18,315 nucleotides of DNA from a bacterium (GCA_004562395.1 SFQY01000024.1:1-18315), one strand, 5' to 3'. Shown: positions 1 to 7,630, numbered from the stretch's first letter. Numbers and translations are program-made. The notes: generated by a model not told the origin, from the sequence alone.

Positions 1-120
1 GGTCTCCTCCGCAGCCTTCATGACGCCCAGAACCGTCTCCAGGTTGTACACATTGAACGCCGGAACCGCAAAGCCCCCGGCCTCACCCAGGTCAAGAATC
101 TCTTTCAGATCGTAACGCAT
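1..120 (-). CDS. Class II fructose-bisphosphate aldolase family protein, N-terminal fragment
   Basis: Only the first 40 codons are inside the window; the gene continues past the left edge. The visible protein begins MRYDLKEILDLGEAGG and continues FAVPAFNVYNLE, the typical opening of zinc-dependent class II ketose-bisphosphate aldolases (Fba, GatY, KbaY type), in which the AVPAFNV strand opens the TIM barrel. These enzymes split a ketose 1,6-bisphosphate or 1-phosphate into dihydroxyacetone phosphate and an aldehyde. The ATG at 118-120 is preceded by an AGGAGG ribosome binding site (complement of 130-135). It follows the sugar isomerase gene after 39 bp on the same strand, so the two are very likely co-transcribed and act on the same sugar. 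The metal ligands lie outside the window, so the substrate (fructose, tagatose, fuculose or other) cannot be decided. Confidence 0.85.
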   Translation of the reverse strand, partial: MRYDLKEILDLGEAGGFAVPAFNVYNLETVLGVMKAAEET

Positions 121-159
121 ACGCAGTTTCCTCCTATGTTCATTTCCCCAAAGAAGGGA

Positions 160-1551
160 TCAGCCGATACCGTCAAATTTCAGCTCCGGAACGTACTTGC
201 AGAATTCCCGCAGGGATTCGGTCAGACTGCCCTCGATCTCGGACATGTGGTGGATATAGGGACCCTCGATGAGCCTGCGCTCCACAGCGGGCAGATCTTT
301 GAATTTGCCCCACAGGTAAGAGCCAAAGGTGTAGGGGCCCTCCGCGCTGTCGCATTCGCAGACGGCCACGGAATAGCTGCCGTGATCCTGGTCGATCCGG
401 GCCACGGTATAATGGCCGTCCTCCACCTGCATCCACTGGCGCATATTGACACATTTGGCCTGAGTTCCCTTTTTCTTCAGGGAATAGGCGAAGGGACCGC
501 AGTGCCACAGCAGCTCGATGTTCCGGTCCGTGGGATGCCGGGTGGTGAACTCGCCCAGGAAGGGTTTTTTCTGTCCCAGGGTCAGGCACTTGAGTACCAC
601 CTGGGTCAGTGTGGCGTGCATGTCGCTCTCACAGCCGATGATGTAGCCCATATCCGCCAGCAGGGCGTAAGCCGTACAGGGCATGGCGCCCACCATCAGC
701 TGCATGGCCGTCCAGCACTCCGCGGAAATCGCCGAGAGGTCATACTCCGCGAAGATCTCCTGATACAGCAGCACAAAGGCGTAGACCTTATCCAGCACCG
801 GTTCGGTCAAATCATCTATCTCATACATGGAGCGCAGCAGGGAGACACCTTTGGCAAGCTCTTCCTTTCTGGTTTCCAGGATCCGGTTGTATTTGTCCTG
901 GATCACCGCCAGGTTAACGGGGATCACATGAATGTCGAACTTTTCCATCAGTTCGCTCTCGTTGAAGATCACGGAGCAGAAGGGCTTGGGACGCATACCC
1001 ACCTGGGCGACCCGCAGCCCTTTGAAATTCTTCACCGCGCAGGCCACACCCGCAAACCGCCGGAAGCCTTCCGCGAAGACGGGATCCTCGATCCGGCAGT
1101 TTTCAATATAGGTAAAGGGGACGTTCATTCGCTGAAGCTGACGGCTCATGCCGAACAGGCCGCACTGGGAATCCGTATAGCGGGTCCCGTCGGGCTCAAA
1201 AACGTCATCCTGAGGGCCCCAGAGCAGTACCGGCTTTCCAATGGCCCGGGCCACGGCACCGGCCACCTCTTCGTTGCCGAAGTTGCCGTTGATCAGGAAT
1301 ACCGCATCGACCTTCTCCCGGCGGAACCGGTCGATCACCGCATCCACATCCCGGTCACTGTAAAGCACGTTTACGTCGTTGATCCCCTTCAGGTCAACGA
1401 AAGAGATCTGTTCTGTGGTAAAATGGTCTTCGATATAGGCCACCGCCCGGGCGCACCGCTCCTCTGCTTTTTCCCAATTAAAGATGCCGGGTCTGGGCGT
1501 CACATCTCTGCGGATTGGAACCAGACCGATTTTCACTTGATAGTTTAACAT
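160..1551 (-). CDS. L-fucose/L-arabinose isomerase-family sugar isomerase
   Basis: This 463-residue cytoplasmic protein resembles the L-fucose/L-arabinose isomerase-like family, which interconverts aldoses and ketoses with a divalent metal. The N-terminal half has alternating strands and helices of the substrate-specificity domains (for example VDAVFLINGNFGNEE near 81-95). The C-terminal half carries candidate metal ligands spaced as in FucI: E278 in SAECW, D310 in CESDMH and H350 in WHCGPF. It is shorter than classical FucI (about 590 residues), as are many family members of other specificity. The ATG at 1549-1551 has an AGGAGG site in its leader. It is the first gene of an operon with the class II aldolase downstream. 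L-fucose itself is not assured: D-arabinose, or sulfoquinovose as in SftI/SqvD-type isomerases, are alternatives. Family assignment is firm, substrate open. Confidence 0.8.
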   Translation of the reverse strand: MLNYQVKIGLVPIRRDVTPRPGIFNWEKAEERCARAVAYIEDHFTTEQISFVDLKGINDVNVLYSDRDVDAVIDRFRREKVDAVFLINGNFGNEEVAGAVARAIGKPVLLWGPQDDVFEPDGTRYTDSQCGLFGMSRQLQRMNVPFTYIENCRIEDPVFAEGFRRFAGVACAVKNFKGLRVAQVGMRPKPFCSVIFNESELMEKFDIHVIPVNLAVIQDKYNRILETRKEELAKGVSLLRSMYEIDDLTEPVLDKVYAFVLLYQEIFAEYDLSAISAECWTAMQLMVGAMPCTAYALLADMGYIIGCESDMHATLTQVVLKCLTLGQKKPFLGEFTTRHPTDRNIELLWHCGPFAYSLKKKGTQAKCVNMRQWMQVEDGHYTVARIDQDHGSYSVAVCECDSAEGPYTFGSYLWGKFKDLPAVERRLIEGPYIHHMSEIEGSLTESLREFCKYVPELKFDGIG

Positions 1552-1578
1552 GACAGCATTCCTCCTAGATTTTTTACT

Positions 1579-1624
1579 TTTCGCGGAATACGCGAAAGCA
1601 TTCCGGGCAAAGGTCTGCTTGCCC
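1579..1624 (-). promoter_or_regulatory. Two inverted repeats in the leader of the sugar isomerase operon
   Basis: Two dyads lie between the proposed promoter and the ribosome binding site. TTTCGCG/CGCGAAA has 7-bp arms around a 5-nt centre at 1579-1597. GGGCAA/TTGCCC has 6-bp arms around 8 nt at 1605-1624. Either could be a repressor operator or an RNA hairpin in the roughly 85-nt leader. No T-run follows, so neither is a terminator. Confidence 0.45.
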
Positions 1625-1643
1625 TCTGTTTCACGCTGCTTTC

Positions 1644-1672
1644 ATTCTATCACCCTTATTTTTCCTTTTCCA
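1644..1672 (-). promoter_or_regulatory. Candidate sigma-A promoter of the sugar isomerase operon
   Basis: On the minus strand, TGGAAA (-35, complement of 1667-1672) and TAGAAT (-10, complement of 1644-1649) are separated by 17 bp. The -35 matches consensus at 4 of 6 positions and the -10 at 5 of 6. It gives a leader of about 85 nt before the ATG at 1551. Confidence 0.5.
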
Positions 1673-1791
1673 TTTATCTAACTTACGAAAAAAGAGGCGG
1701 ATTTCGTCCTGGATATATATGAATAATCCACAAAAACCAACATACTTCCCTCCACCCCTTCTGCCGCCGCTGCGGCTCAACGATGCGTAGG

Positions 1792-1820
1792 TAGACATTT
1801 TCGGTTCTGGCCGGTACAAT
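1792..1820 (+). promoter_or_regulatory. Sigma-A promoter of the acetyltransferase gene
   Basis: TAGACA (1792-1797) and TACAAT (1815-1820) are separated by exactly 17 bp, each hexamer matching consensus at 5 of 6 positions. Transcription would start near 1827, giving a leader under 20 nt that still contains the GGAAGG-type ribosome binding site. Confidence 0.7.
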
Positions 1821-1844
1821 GAATTCCGAAAGGAAGGATGGAGC

Positions 1845-2516
1845 ATGTTTACACCCATTGATCTGCAAACCTGGAACCGGGGCCAGATGTTCTGCTATTT
1901 TTCCCAAATGGCGCCTACGGGGTACTTCCTGACGGTGCAGATGGATGTCACAGGTCTGCACGGCGCTGTGAAGGAGGCCGGATTCCGGTTTTTCCCTGCA
2001 TACCTGTGGCTGGTCACCAGGAATCTGAACCGGCAGCCGGAATTCAAATGCGCCCTGCGGGATGGGCAGCTGGGCTATTATGATACCCTCACTCCCCTCT
2101 ATGCCACCATGCACCCGGAGGATCACACCATCTCCCTGATGTGGACGGAATTCGACGAGGATTTTCTCGTCTTTCACAGCCGGTATCTGGACAATCAGCA
2201 GCGGTTTGGAAGCCGGCACGGCGTTCTGTGCCAGCCTCAGCTTCCGCCGGAGAACGCCTATACGGTGTCCTGCCTGCCCTGGGTGCCCTTTGACCACTTC
2301 AGCGTCCACAGCTATGAGAACAAGCCCTACTATTTCCCCAGCATCGAGGCGGGAAAGTTCACGGAGCATAACGGCAGGCTGAAAATGCCCCTGTCCATGA
2401 CCTGCCATCACGCCACCACCGACGGCTACCATGTGGCCCGGTTCCTGGAAGATCTCCAGGCGGATATGGACAATTTTCCTCAATGCGCATTTCAGTCACC
2501 CTCCGCAGTACGATAA
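1845..2516 (+). CDS. Type A chloramphenicol O-acetyltransferase-like protein
   Basis: This 223-residue cytoplasmic protein has the hallmarks of the trimeric type A CAT family, which transfers acetyl from acetyl-CoA to the 3-hydroxyl of chloramphenicol. Visible are an early WNR motif, the mid-protein CLPWVPFDHFSVH segment, and near the C-terminus HHATTDGYH, containing the HHxxxDG catalytic histidine motif. Family members usually end about ten residues after the helix following that motif. Here a tail of about 13 residues (FPQCAFQSPSAVR) follows, and the TAA stop at 2514-2516 lies inside the terminal inverted repeat of a MITE-like element. The native C-terminus has therefore probably been replaced. 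The gene has its own promoter and a GGAAGG ribosome binding site. Whether it confers resistance or acts on another acceptor cannot be read from sequence. Confidence 0.85.
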   Translation: MFTPIDLQTWNRGQMFCYFSQMAPTGYFLTVQMDVTGLHGAVKEAGFRFFPAYLWLVTRNLNRQPEFKCALRDGQLGYYDTLTPLYATMHPEDHTISLMWTEFDEDFLVFHSRYLDNQQRFGSRHGVLCQPQLPPENAYTVSCLPWVPFDHFSVHSYENKPYYFPSIEAGKFTEHNGRLKMPLSMTCHHATTDGYHVARFLEDLQADMDNFPQCAFQSPSAVR

Positions 2517-2756
2517 ATTGGAATTTGTGGGGATGCGCTGCACCATACCTTCCCCCGGGGGGAAGGTGCCCCAGTGCGCACACTGGGGCGGATGAGGAAC
2601 GGCGATATGTTCCATATTTGTATGCATTTCTTAAATTAACTGCATTGCGAATGGTAAGGTGTCGCCATTCCTCATCCACCGCTTCGCGGACCCCTTCCCC
2701 CCGGGGGAAGGTATTGTTCCGCCGTCATCTATACAAACACCAATTTATCGACCTGC
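2505..2756. mobile_element. MITE-like element A with inverted ends
   Basis: A 252-bp non-coding element. The left end reads GCAG-TA-CGATAAATTGG-AA-TTTG (2505-2527). The right end, read in reverse complement from 2756, is GCAG-GT-CGATAAATTGG-TG-TTTG, so about 19 of 23 positions match. Inside are the palindrome ACCTTCCCCC/GGGGGGAAGGT near 2548-2568, a similar one near 2693-2711, and an inverted pair GGATGAGGAA / TTCCTCATCC, so the interior could fold into one long imperfect hairpin. There is no transposase gene. The same terminal repeats bound the element at 13979-14238, which supports a dispersed family. The left end provides the stop codon of the acetyltransferase gene. No clear target-site duplication was seen. 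Confidence 0.65.
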
Positions 2757-2867
2757 TGAGCAGCGCCGAGACGCGCATTCCTCTCTATCCGCGGAAGCGG
2801 CAATCAGCGGCAGCGGGGACGCTGCGTCCCGGCGGCTCCGAAACCCGAGACTTTTGACAAAAAGGGC

Positions 2868-2896
2868 TTGAAATTTTCGTCTGTCTCTGCTATAAT
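2868..2896 (+). promoter_or_regulatory. Promoter of tRNA-Gly
   Basis: TTGAAA (2868-2873) and TATAAT (2891-2896) are 17 bp apart, placing the start near 2903, just before the tRNA 5' end at 2910. A TTGACA at 2854-2859 is too far from this -10 to be its partner. Confidence 0.8.
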
Positions 2897-2909
2897 GACC
2901 ATCACAAGC

Positions 2910-2983
2910 GCAGGGTTCGTATATCGGTAATACAACGGCTTCCCAAGCCGTGAAGGCGGGTTCGACTCCCGTACCCTGCTCCA
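2910..2983 (+). tRNA. tRNA-Gly (anticodon CCC)
   Basis: The 74-nt gene folds as a cloverleaf. Acceptor arms GCAGGGT (2910-2916) and ACCCTGC (2973-2979) pair fully. The anticodon stem ACGGC/GCCGT encloses the loop TTCCCAA with anticodon CCC. The T arm GCGGG-TTCGACT-CCCGT carries the GTTCGA signature. The discriminator T and a chromosomally encoded CCA (2981-2983) complete the 3' end. It reads GGG glycine codons. It has its own promoter and terminator and is monocistronic. Confidence 0.95.
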
Positions 2984-2990
2984 TAAAAAA

Positions 2991-3012
2991 GCACGCTGCG
3001 GCGTGCTTTTTT
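2991..3012 (+). terminator. Rho-independent terminator of tRNA-Gly
   Basis: GCACGC/GCGTGC forms a 6-bp stem around TGCG, followed by six Ts (3007-3012). The preceding A-run lengthens the stem by pairing with the T-run, which also makes it potentially bidirectional. Confidence 0.85.
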
Positions 3013-3169
3013 GCGCGTTTTTCCCTGGGGGTGACAAATTCCACCGGGATGAAAAAAGGGGATTGCCCATTCCCGGCAGGCATACCCACAGAGTGAGCAA
3101 TTGCCAGGCAGCTTGATTTCCTACTTTTTACCTGAAAAACAGTATTGAAAATTCGTAAAAACTGCAAAC
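3013..3169. other. Intergenic stretch without recognised content
   Basis: Between the tRNA terminator and the next promoter there is no open frame with a ribosome binding site, no strong hairpin and no copy of the repeat families seen elsewhere in the window. Confidence 0.5.
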
Positions 3170-3198
3170 TTGAGATTTCCCATTGAATTTGCTATACT
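3170..3198 (+). promoter_or_regulatory. Sigma-A promoter for the two small genes
   Basis: TTGAGA (3170-3175), a 17-bp spacer and TATACT (3193-3198), both hexamers matching consensus at 5 of 6 positions. The resulting leader of about 108 nt holds an imperfect hairpin around GCATGT/ACATGC (about 3218-3245) before the first start codon. Confidence 0.7.
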
Positions 3199-3312
3199 AT
3201 TATCAGAGAGTGCACCGCGCATGTTTCATCGGCATTCGGGACATGCATAGGAGCGCGTCACCTCTCGGATCATCACCCCTGCCGCGGGCGTGGGGCGGAG
3301 GGAGGTGTCAAT

Positions 3313-3549
3313 ATGAAGCGTGTGAAAGCAGCCTGTATCCTTCAGACCCAGGTATTTCAGCAGAAGGAGGATTCCGGCCTGAGCCGGGATGCCATCGCGG
3401 CTATGAACCGGGAAGAAGTCCAGCGTTACAAGCACAATCTGGAGCGTACCCGTTACCAGATCACCGGGGAAGAGGAGCAGGAGGACGGCTCCATCCTGGT
3501 CCGGGTCCGCAAGCAATACAACGACAGGACGGATGTCTATTTTTCTTGA
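3313..3549 (+). CDS. Small conserved-looking protein of unknown function (78 aa)
   Basis: The protein is hydrophilic, soluble and strongly charged, with no signal peptide or membrane segment. It begins MKRVKAACILQTQVFQ, has a probable helix rich in E, R and K at about 30-48 (REEVQRYKHNLERTRYQI), then a probable beta hairpin (EDGSILVRVRKQYN). The helix-hairpin layout hints at a small nucleic-acid- or protein-binding fold, but no named domain is recognised. The ATG follows a GGGAGGTG ribosome binding site. The second small gene begins 19 bp after its stop codon, so they form a two-gene operon behind the promoter at 3170-3198. Coding is supported by promoter, ribosome binding site and composition, not by recognised homology. 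Confidence 0.7.
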   Translation: MKRVKAACILQTQVFQQKEDSGLSRDAIAAMNREEVQRYKHNLERTRYQITGEEEQEDGSILVRVRKQYNDRTDVYFS

Positions 3550-3568
3550 TCCATCAGGAGGCCTTCCA

Positions 3569-3796
3569 ATGAAAGAATATGAGATTGCGGTAAAATTCAC
3601 CAATGCCTGCGCCGGAGCCTCCCGGCCCCAGACCTTTTTTGAAGAGGCGGAGCTGGAAAATACCGATGATTTCATCCGAAGCAAGCACGGCGCGGAGTTC
3701 TGCAAATTTTCAAAGGAAGTCCTGTCCCCCACCCAGACTGTCTACCGTTACGATAACGGCAGCGTTGCGTATTGCTACGAGTTTTCGGAAATATAG
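3569..3796 (+). CDS. Small protein of unknown function (75 aa)
   Basis: The start was set at the ATG at 3569 because AGGAGG lies 8 nt upstream; a longer reading from 3533 would overlap the preceding gene and has no ribosome binding site. The protein begins MKEYEIAVKFTNACAG and is acidic and soluble. Two aromatic-rich strands near the end (TVYRYDNGSVAYCYEF) suggest a small alpha/beta fold. No domain is recognised. It follows the 78-residue gene by 19 bp and ends just before a plus-strand terminator. Both small proteins alternate charged helices with short strands and may act together, which is inference. Confidence 0.65.
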   Translation: MKEYEIAVKFTNACAGASRPQTFFEEAELENTDDFIRSKHGAEFCKFSKEVLSPTQTVYRYDNGSVAYCYEFSEI

Positions 3797-3812
3797 GAAC
3801 CAGAAATTCTTT

Positions 3813-3850
3813 CGCCGCGGAAGACGCTCCGTCTCCCGCGGCGATTTCTT
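3813..3850 (+). terminator. Terminator of the two-gene small operon
   Basis: CGCCGCGGaAGAC and its complement GTCTcCCGCGGCG form a strong stem (3813-3843) around a short loop, followed by the T-rich run ATTTCTT. It lies 17 bp past the stop codon. Confidence 0.7.
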
Positions 3851-3875
3851 TGTCCAATCATGCCGAGTTCATATC

Positions 3876-3902
3876 AAAACGCCTCCGGAAGCCGGAGGCG
3901 TT
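3876..3902 (-). terminator. Terminator at the end of the nucleoside transporter genes
   Basis: AACGCCTCCGG/CCGGAGGCGTT forms an 11-bp stem directly past the stop codon of the last permease. On the minus strand it is followed by TTTTGATAT, a moderate T-run. Confidence 0.7.
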
Positions 3903-3912
3903 TGATGAACCG

Positions 3913-4860
3913 TTATCTGCTTCCCTTGTCGTAGGGAATGCCCTCTGCCTTGGGAGCCCGGGACTTTTTGGAGGTAAAGGCCAGAACCACCATGGACGCG
4001 ATGAAGGGCATCATATTGTAAATTTCCTTCGGCCAGTTCAGGGCGTTCAGGAAGGCAATGGAATCGAAGATATTGGCCATGGCCCGGAACACAGCGAAGA
4101 ACAGCGCCGCCGCCGCGATTCCCATGGGCTTCCACTGACCGAAAATCATAACCGCCAGAGCCAAGAAGCCCATACCGGCTACGCCCATCTCGAAATTCCA
4201 GTCGCCGACGGCGGGCACAATATACGCCATGCCGCCGATGCCGCCCAGGAAGCCGGAAATCAGGACGCCGCACCAGCGCATCTTGTAAACATTGATGCCC
4301 ACGGAGTCCGCCGCCTGGGGATGCTCGCCGCAGGCCATCAGCCGCATGCCGAAGCGGGTGCGGTACAGGATAAACCAGGCGGCAATGAGGGCGACAATTG
4401 CCACCACGATAAACCAGTTCAGGGTCAGCGGTCCGATCTGGAAGGAAAAGTGCAGATTGTTCAGCACCTTATTGGTATTGGCGTTGTAGGAGATCTTCGG
4501 CGAATCCGTTCCGTTGATTCGCTTGGCAATCACCACCGCCAGGGCCGTGGCCAGCAGATTCAGAGCCGTGCCGCCGATGGTCTGATCCGCCTTCAGGTTG
4601 ACGGCGGAGAAAGCCAGCAGGGACGAATACACCGCGCCGGCCACACCGGAGATCAGAATTGCCAGCAGCACACCCAGGAACACTGGAATCCCGGCGGCAT
4701 TCAGCAGATTGATCATCACGACGCCAATCAGGCCGCCCACCACCATAATGCCCTCCAGCGCGATATTGATCACGCCGGAACGCTCAGAGAACATGCCGCC
4801 CAGGGCCACCAGAGCCAGCACGCTGGCATACAGCAGGGTATATTTCAGAAGCAGCCACAT
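3913..4860 (-). CDS. Nucleoside ABC transporter permease (NupQ/YufQ-like)
   Basis: This 315-residue integral membrane protein has about eight to nine hydrophobic segments and belongs to the BPD_transp_2 permease family that works with BMP-type binding proteins. Family marks are FSERSGVINIALEGIM near 24-39 and the cytoplasmic loop FGMRLMACGEHPQAADSVGI in the second half, the segment that contacts the ATPase. Its start overlaps the stop of the preceding permease gene by one base (TAATG), indicating translational coupling. It is the last gene of the transporter set and is followed by a hairpin terminator. It should form a heterodimeric channel with the 405-residue permease for nucleoside import; the exact nucleoside preference is inferred from the neighbouring salvage genes. 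Confidence 0.92.
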   Translation of the reverse strand: MWLLLKYTLLYASVLALVALGGMFSERSGVINIALEGIMVVGGLIGVVMINLLNAAGIPVFLGVLLAILISGVAGAVYSSLLAFSAVNLKADQTIGGTALNLLATALAVVIAKRINGTDSPKISYNANTNKVLNNLHFSFQIGPLTLNWFIVVAIVALIAAWFILYRTRFGMRLMACGEHPQAADSVGINVYKMRWCGVLISGFLGGIGGMAYIVPAVGDWNFEMGVAGMGFLALAVMIFGQWKPMGIAAAALFFAVFRAMANIFDSIAFLNALNWPKEIYNMMPFIASMVVLAFTSKKSRAPKAEGIPYDKGSR

Positions 4861-6077
4861 TACGCTTCACGCTCCTTTCCATTCTCCGGAGAAACCGTTT
4901 TGGGTTTGCGGGTGAAGAACTTCAGAATGCCGGACTTGAACAGCAGGCTAAAGGCGCACAGGTAAATGACCACACCGGAGATAATGTCGGAGACCTCGCC
5001 GGGGAACACACTGGCGTCCATAAAGCCGCCGCCCACGGTGATATGGGCGATAAACAGCGCCGAGAAGATGCAGCCGACGGGATTGGAGGAGGCCAGCAGC
5101 GCTACGGAGATGCCGTTGAAGCCCACGGCGGGAAGGGCAGTGGAGACCAGAGGCTCCCACTCCTTGCTGCCGGAGAGATAGAACAGCCCCGCGCCCAGGC
5201 CCGCCAGGGCACCGGCGATGGTCATGGACAGGACAATGTTCTTCTTGTCGTTGATGCCGGCGTATTTGGCCGCGTCCTTGTTGTGGCCGCAGGCCTTCAG
5301 CTCATAGCCGAAGGTGGTCTTGTTCAGGACCACCCACACCACCACCGCCACAGCAACGGCGATGAAAATGCCGATGGTAGGCAGGAACATGGCTCCGAAA
5401 TAGTCCTTGCCGCCAATGCCGACATTGAAGGTGGGCAGCAGGGAGCCGGGAGACGCCTGCTTGATGGTATAGGTTTTGGTGGTATTGGTATTGAACATGA
5501 CGCCGGTGCCGCCCTGGTAAATCAGGGTGTTGACTGCGTACAGACCAATCCAGTTGAACATGATGGAGGTGATGACCTCGTTGACGTTGAGGAATGCCTT
5601 AAACAGGCCGGGAATGGAGCCCCAGATGGCTCCGCCCAGAGCGGCGGCCAGGAGGCATGCCCACCAGGGCAGCTTCATCACGATGGCGCTGTACAGCGCA
5701 AAGTAGGCACCCACAGTGTACTGTCCGGCGGCGCCGATATTGAACAGGCCCGTCTTGAAGGCGAAGGCTACGCTCAGGCCAGTCATCACCAGGGGAGCCG
5801 CCTGCAGGATCTCCGTCCGGACGCCCATGCCCATGGCGTTGGCGGTGGAATAGAAGCCGCCGCTGAGAATGGCCTTGAAGCCGCTGTTCCAGGTCTTGGT
5901 CAGCATCTGCCCGAAGGTCAGGGAGTTTCCGTCCTGTGCCAGGGTGATCCAGCCCAAAACCAGCAGCACCACGAATCCGATGACCAGTCCAACCAGAATA
6001 CAGGTCAGCGAGGCCAGCAGGGAACCGATGCCGCCCACGGCACTGCCCAGGCGGGGAGCGGTATTTTTCTTGCTCAT
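4860..6077 (-). CDS. Nucleoside ABC transporter permease (NupP/YufP-like)
   Basis: This 405-residue multi-pass membrane protein is the larger permease partner typical of BMP-dependent nucleoside importers. A long hydrophobic N-terminal segment (about 18-48) is followed by the family motif FKTGLFNIGAAGQ, and the second half carries the ATPase-coupling loop FGYELKACGHNKDAAKYAGI. These are the same two landmarks as in the smaller permease, showing common ancestry. Its ribosome binding site AAGGAGGG lies within the last codons of the ATPase gene, whose stop is 3 bp upstream of the ATG, so translation is coupled. The extended C-terminus (RKPKTVSPENGKEREA) is charged and cytoplasmic. Confidence 0.92.
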   Translation of the reverse strand: MSKKNTAPRLGSAVGGIGSLLASLTCILVGLVIGFVVLLVLGWITLAQDGNSLTFGQMLTKTWNSGFKAILSGGFYSTANAMGMGVRTEILQAAPLVMTGLSVAFAFKTGLFNIGAAGQYTVGAYFALYSAIVMKLPWWACLLAAALGGAIWGSIPGLFKAFLNVNEVITSIMFNWIGLYAVNTLIYQGGTGVMFNTNTTKTYTIKQASPGSLLPTFNVGIGGKDYFGAMFLPTIGIFIAVAVAVVVWVVLNKTTFGYELKACGHNKDAAKYAGINDKKNIVLSMTIAGALAGLGAGLFYLSGSKEWEPLVSTALPAVGFNGISVALLASSNPVGCIFSALFIAHITVGGGFMDASVFPGEVSDIISGVVIYLCAFSLLFKSGILKFFTRKPKTVSPENGKEREA

Positions 6078-6080
6078 AGC

Positions 6081-7613
6081 TTAGCCCTCCTTGTCCTTTC
6101 TCTTGGCACCGGCCATGTACAGGCCCAGGGTCTGCACATCGGTGGTCTTGGGATCAAATTCGCCGACAATTTCCCCCTCATACATGACGAGGATCCGGTC
6201 GGAGAGGTTCATAACCTCGTCCAGCTCCAGGGAAACCAGCAGCACCGCCTTGCCCGCGTCCCGCTGGGCGATGATCTGCTTATGGATATATTCAATGGCA
6301 CCCACGTCCAGGCCCCGGGTGGGCTGGACCGCGATGAGCAGCTGGGGATCCTTATCGATCTCACGGGCGACAATGGCCTTCTGCTGGTTGCCGCCGGACA
6401 TGCTCCGGGCAATGGTGGTGCTGCCCTGTCCGCTGCGGACATCATACTGCTCAATCAGCCTGTCGGAATAGGCCCGCACTTCCCGGGACTTGATAAAGCC
6501 GGCACGCTGGAATTCCTTCTCCCAGTAGCGCTGCAGCACCATATTGTTCTCCAGGCTGTAGTCCAGCACCAAGCCGTGCTTGTGACGGTCCTCAGGGATA
6601 TGGCTCATTCCCAGCTTGCTGCGGCCCCGGATGGGCATTTTGGTAATGTCCTGCCCGCAAAGGGTGATGGTTCCTTCGCTGGGCTTTTCCAGACCGGTCA
6701 GGGCGTAGACGAACTCCGTCTGCCCGTTCCCCTCAATACCCGCAAGACACACAATCTCACCGGCGTGGACCTCCAGGGATACCGATTTGACCGCGTTGTT
6801 CTTGTGAACCTTGGAGGGAACCGTCAGGTTCTCCACCTTCAGGATTTCCTCACCGGGCTTGGCCTCCTCCTTCGTGGAAACCAACTGCACGTCCCGGCCA
6901 ACCATCAGGCGGGACATCTCCTCCACGGAGGTATCGGCCACCTCCACGGTGCCCATATACTTGCCCTTGCGCAGCACGGAGCAGCGGTCCGCCACCGCCT
7001 TGATCTCCGCCAGCTTGTGGGTGATGAACAGGATGGATTTTCCCTCCGCCTTGAAGCCCCGCATGATCTGCATCAGCTCATCGATTTCCTGGGGAGTCAG
7101 AACCGCGGTGGGCTCGTCAAAGATCAGGACCTCATTGTCCCGGTAGAGCATCTTCAGGATCTCCACCCGCTGCTGCATGCCCACGGAGATATCCTCGATT
7201 CTGGCGTCGGGATCGACCTTCAGGCCGTAGCGCTCGCTCAGCTCCACCACGCGCTTTCTGGCCCTGGCCCGGTCCACCACCAGACCATTGCAGGGTTCGG
7301 CGCCCAGGATAATATTATCCAGCACCGTGAAGCATTCCACCAGCTTAAAATGCTGATGGACCATGCCGATGTGCAGCGCGGTGGCGTCGTTGGGATTGCG
7401 GATCTCCACCACTTTTCCATCCTTTTTGATTGTACCCGCTTCCGGCTGATACAGGCCGAACAGGACACTCATGAGGGTGGACTTACCGGCGCCGTTCTCA
7501 CCAAGCAGGGCATGGATTTCCCCCCGCTTCAGCTGAAGCGTGACGTTGTCGTTTGCCTTGATTCCGGGAAATTCCTTGGTGATGTTCAGCATTTCGATTA
7601 CATAGTCTGCCAT
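6081..7613 (-). CDS. Nucleoside ABC transporter ATP-binding protein with two nucleotide-binding domains (NupO/YufO-like)
   Basis: The 510 residues hold two fused ABC ATPase domains, as in the sugar/nucleoside uptake class. Domain 1 has Walker A GENGAGKST (38-46), Q-loop region HQHFK (86-90), signature SVGMQQ (143-148) and Walker B LIFDEP (163-168). Domain 2 has a degenerate Walker A (GIEGNGQTE), an intact signature SGGNQQ, and a degenerate Walker B in which the aspartate-glutamate pair is replaced (LLIAVQPTRGLD). Hydrolysis is therefore expected mainly at one site, usual for this class. A GGGAG ribosome binding site precedes the ATG. It heads the ATPase-permease-permease set and has its own promoter, separated from the lipoprotein gene by a terminator. 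Confidence 0.95.
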   Translation of the reverse strand: MADYVIEMLNITKEFPGIKANDNVTLQLKRGEIHALLGENGAGKSTLMSVLFGLYQPEAGTIKKDGKVVEIRNPNDATALHIGMVHQHFKLVECFTVLDNIILGAEPCNGLVVDRARARKRVVELSERYGLKVDPDARIEDISVGMQQRVEILKMLYRDNEVLIFDEPTAVLTPQEIDELMQIMRGFKAEGKSILFITHKLAEIKAVADRCSVLRKGKYMGTVEVADTSVEEMSRLMVGRDVQLVSTKEEAKPGEEILKVENLTVPSKVHKNNAVKSVSLEVHAGEIVCLAGIEGNGQTEFVYALTGLEKPSEGTITLCGQDITKMPIRGRSKLGMSHIPEDRHKHGLVLDYSLENNMVLQRYWEKEFQRAGFIKSREVRAYSDRLIEQYDVRSGQGSTTIARSMSGGNQQKAIVAREIDKDPQLLIAVQPTRGLDVGAIEYIHKQIIAQRDAGKAVLLVSLELDEVMNLSDRILVMYEGEIVGEFDPKTTDVQTLGLYMAGAKRKDKEG

Positions 7614-7630
7614 GTGGTCACTCCCTTACG

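Noticed and set aside
2854..2859. TTGACA as the -35 of the tRNA promoter.
   Set aside because: It is 31 bp from the TATAAT; TTGAAA at 2868 has the correct 17-bp spacing.
2483..2871. Short plus-strand open frames across element A.
   Set aside because: They run through inverted repeats and the tRNA promoter region, lack ribosome binding sites and have arginine/serine-rich low-complexity sequence.
3205..3312. A riboswitch in the leader of the small two-gene operon.
   Set aside because: Only one imperfect hairpin is visible, and no conserved motif of a known riboswitch class was recognised.
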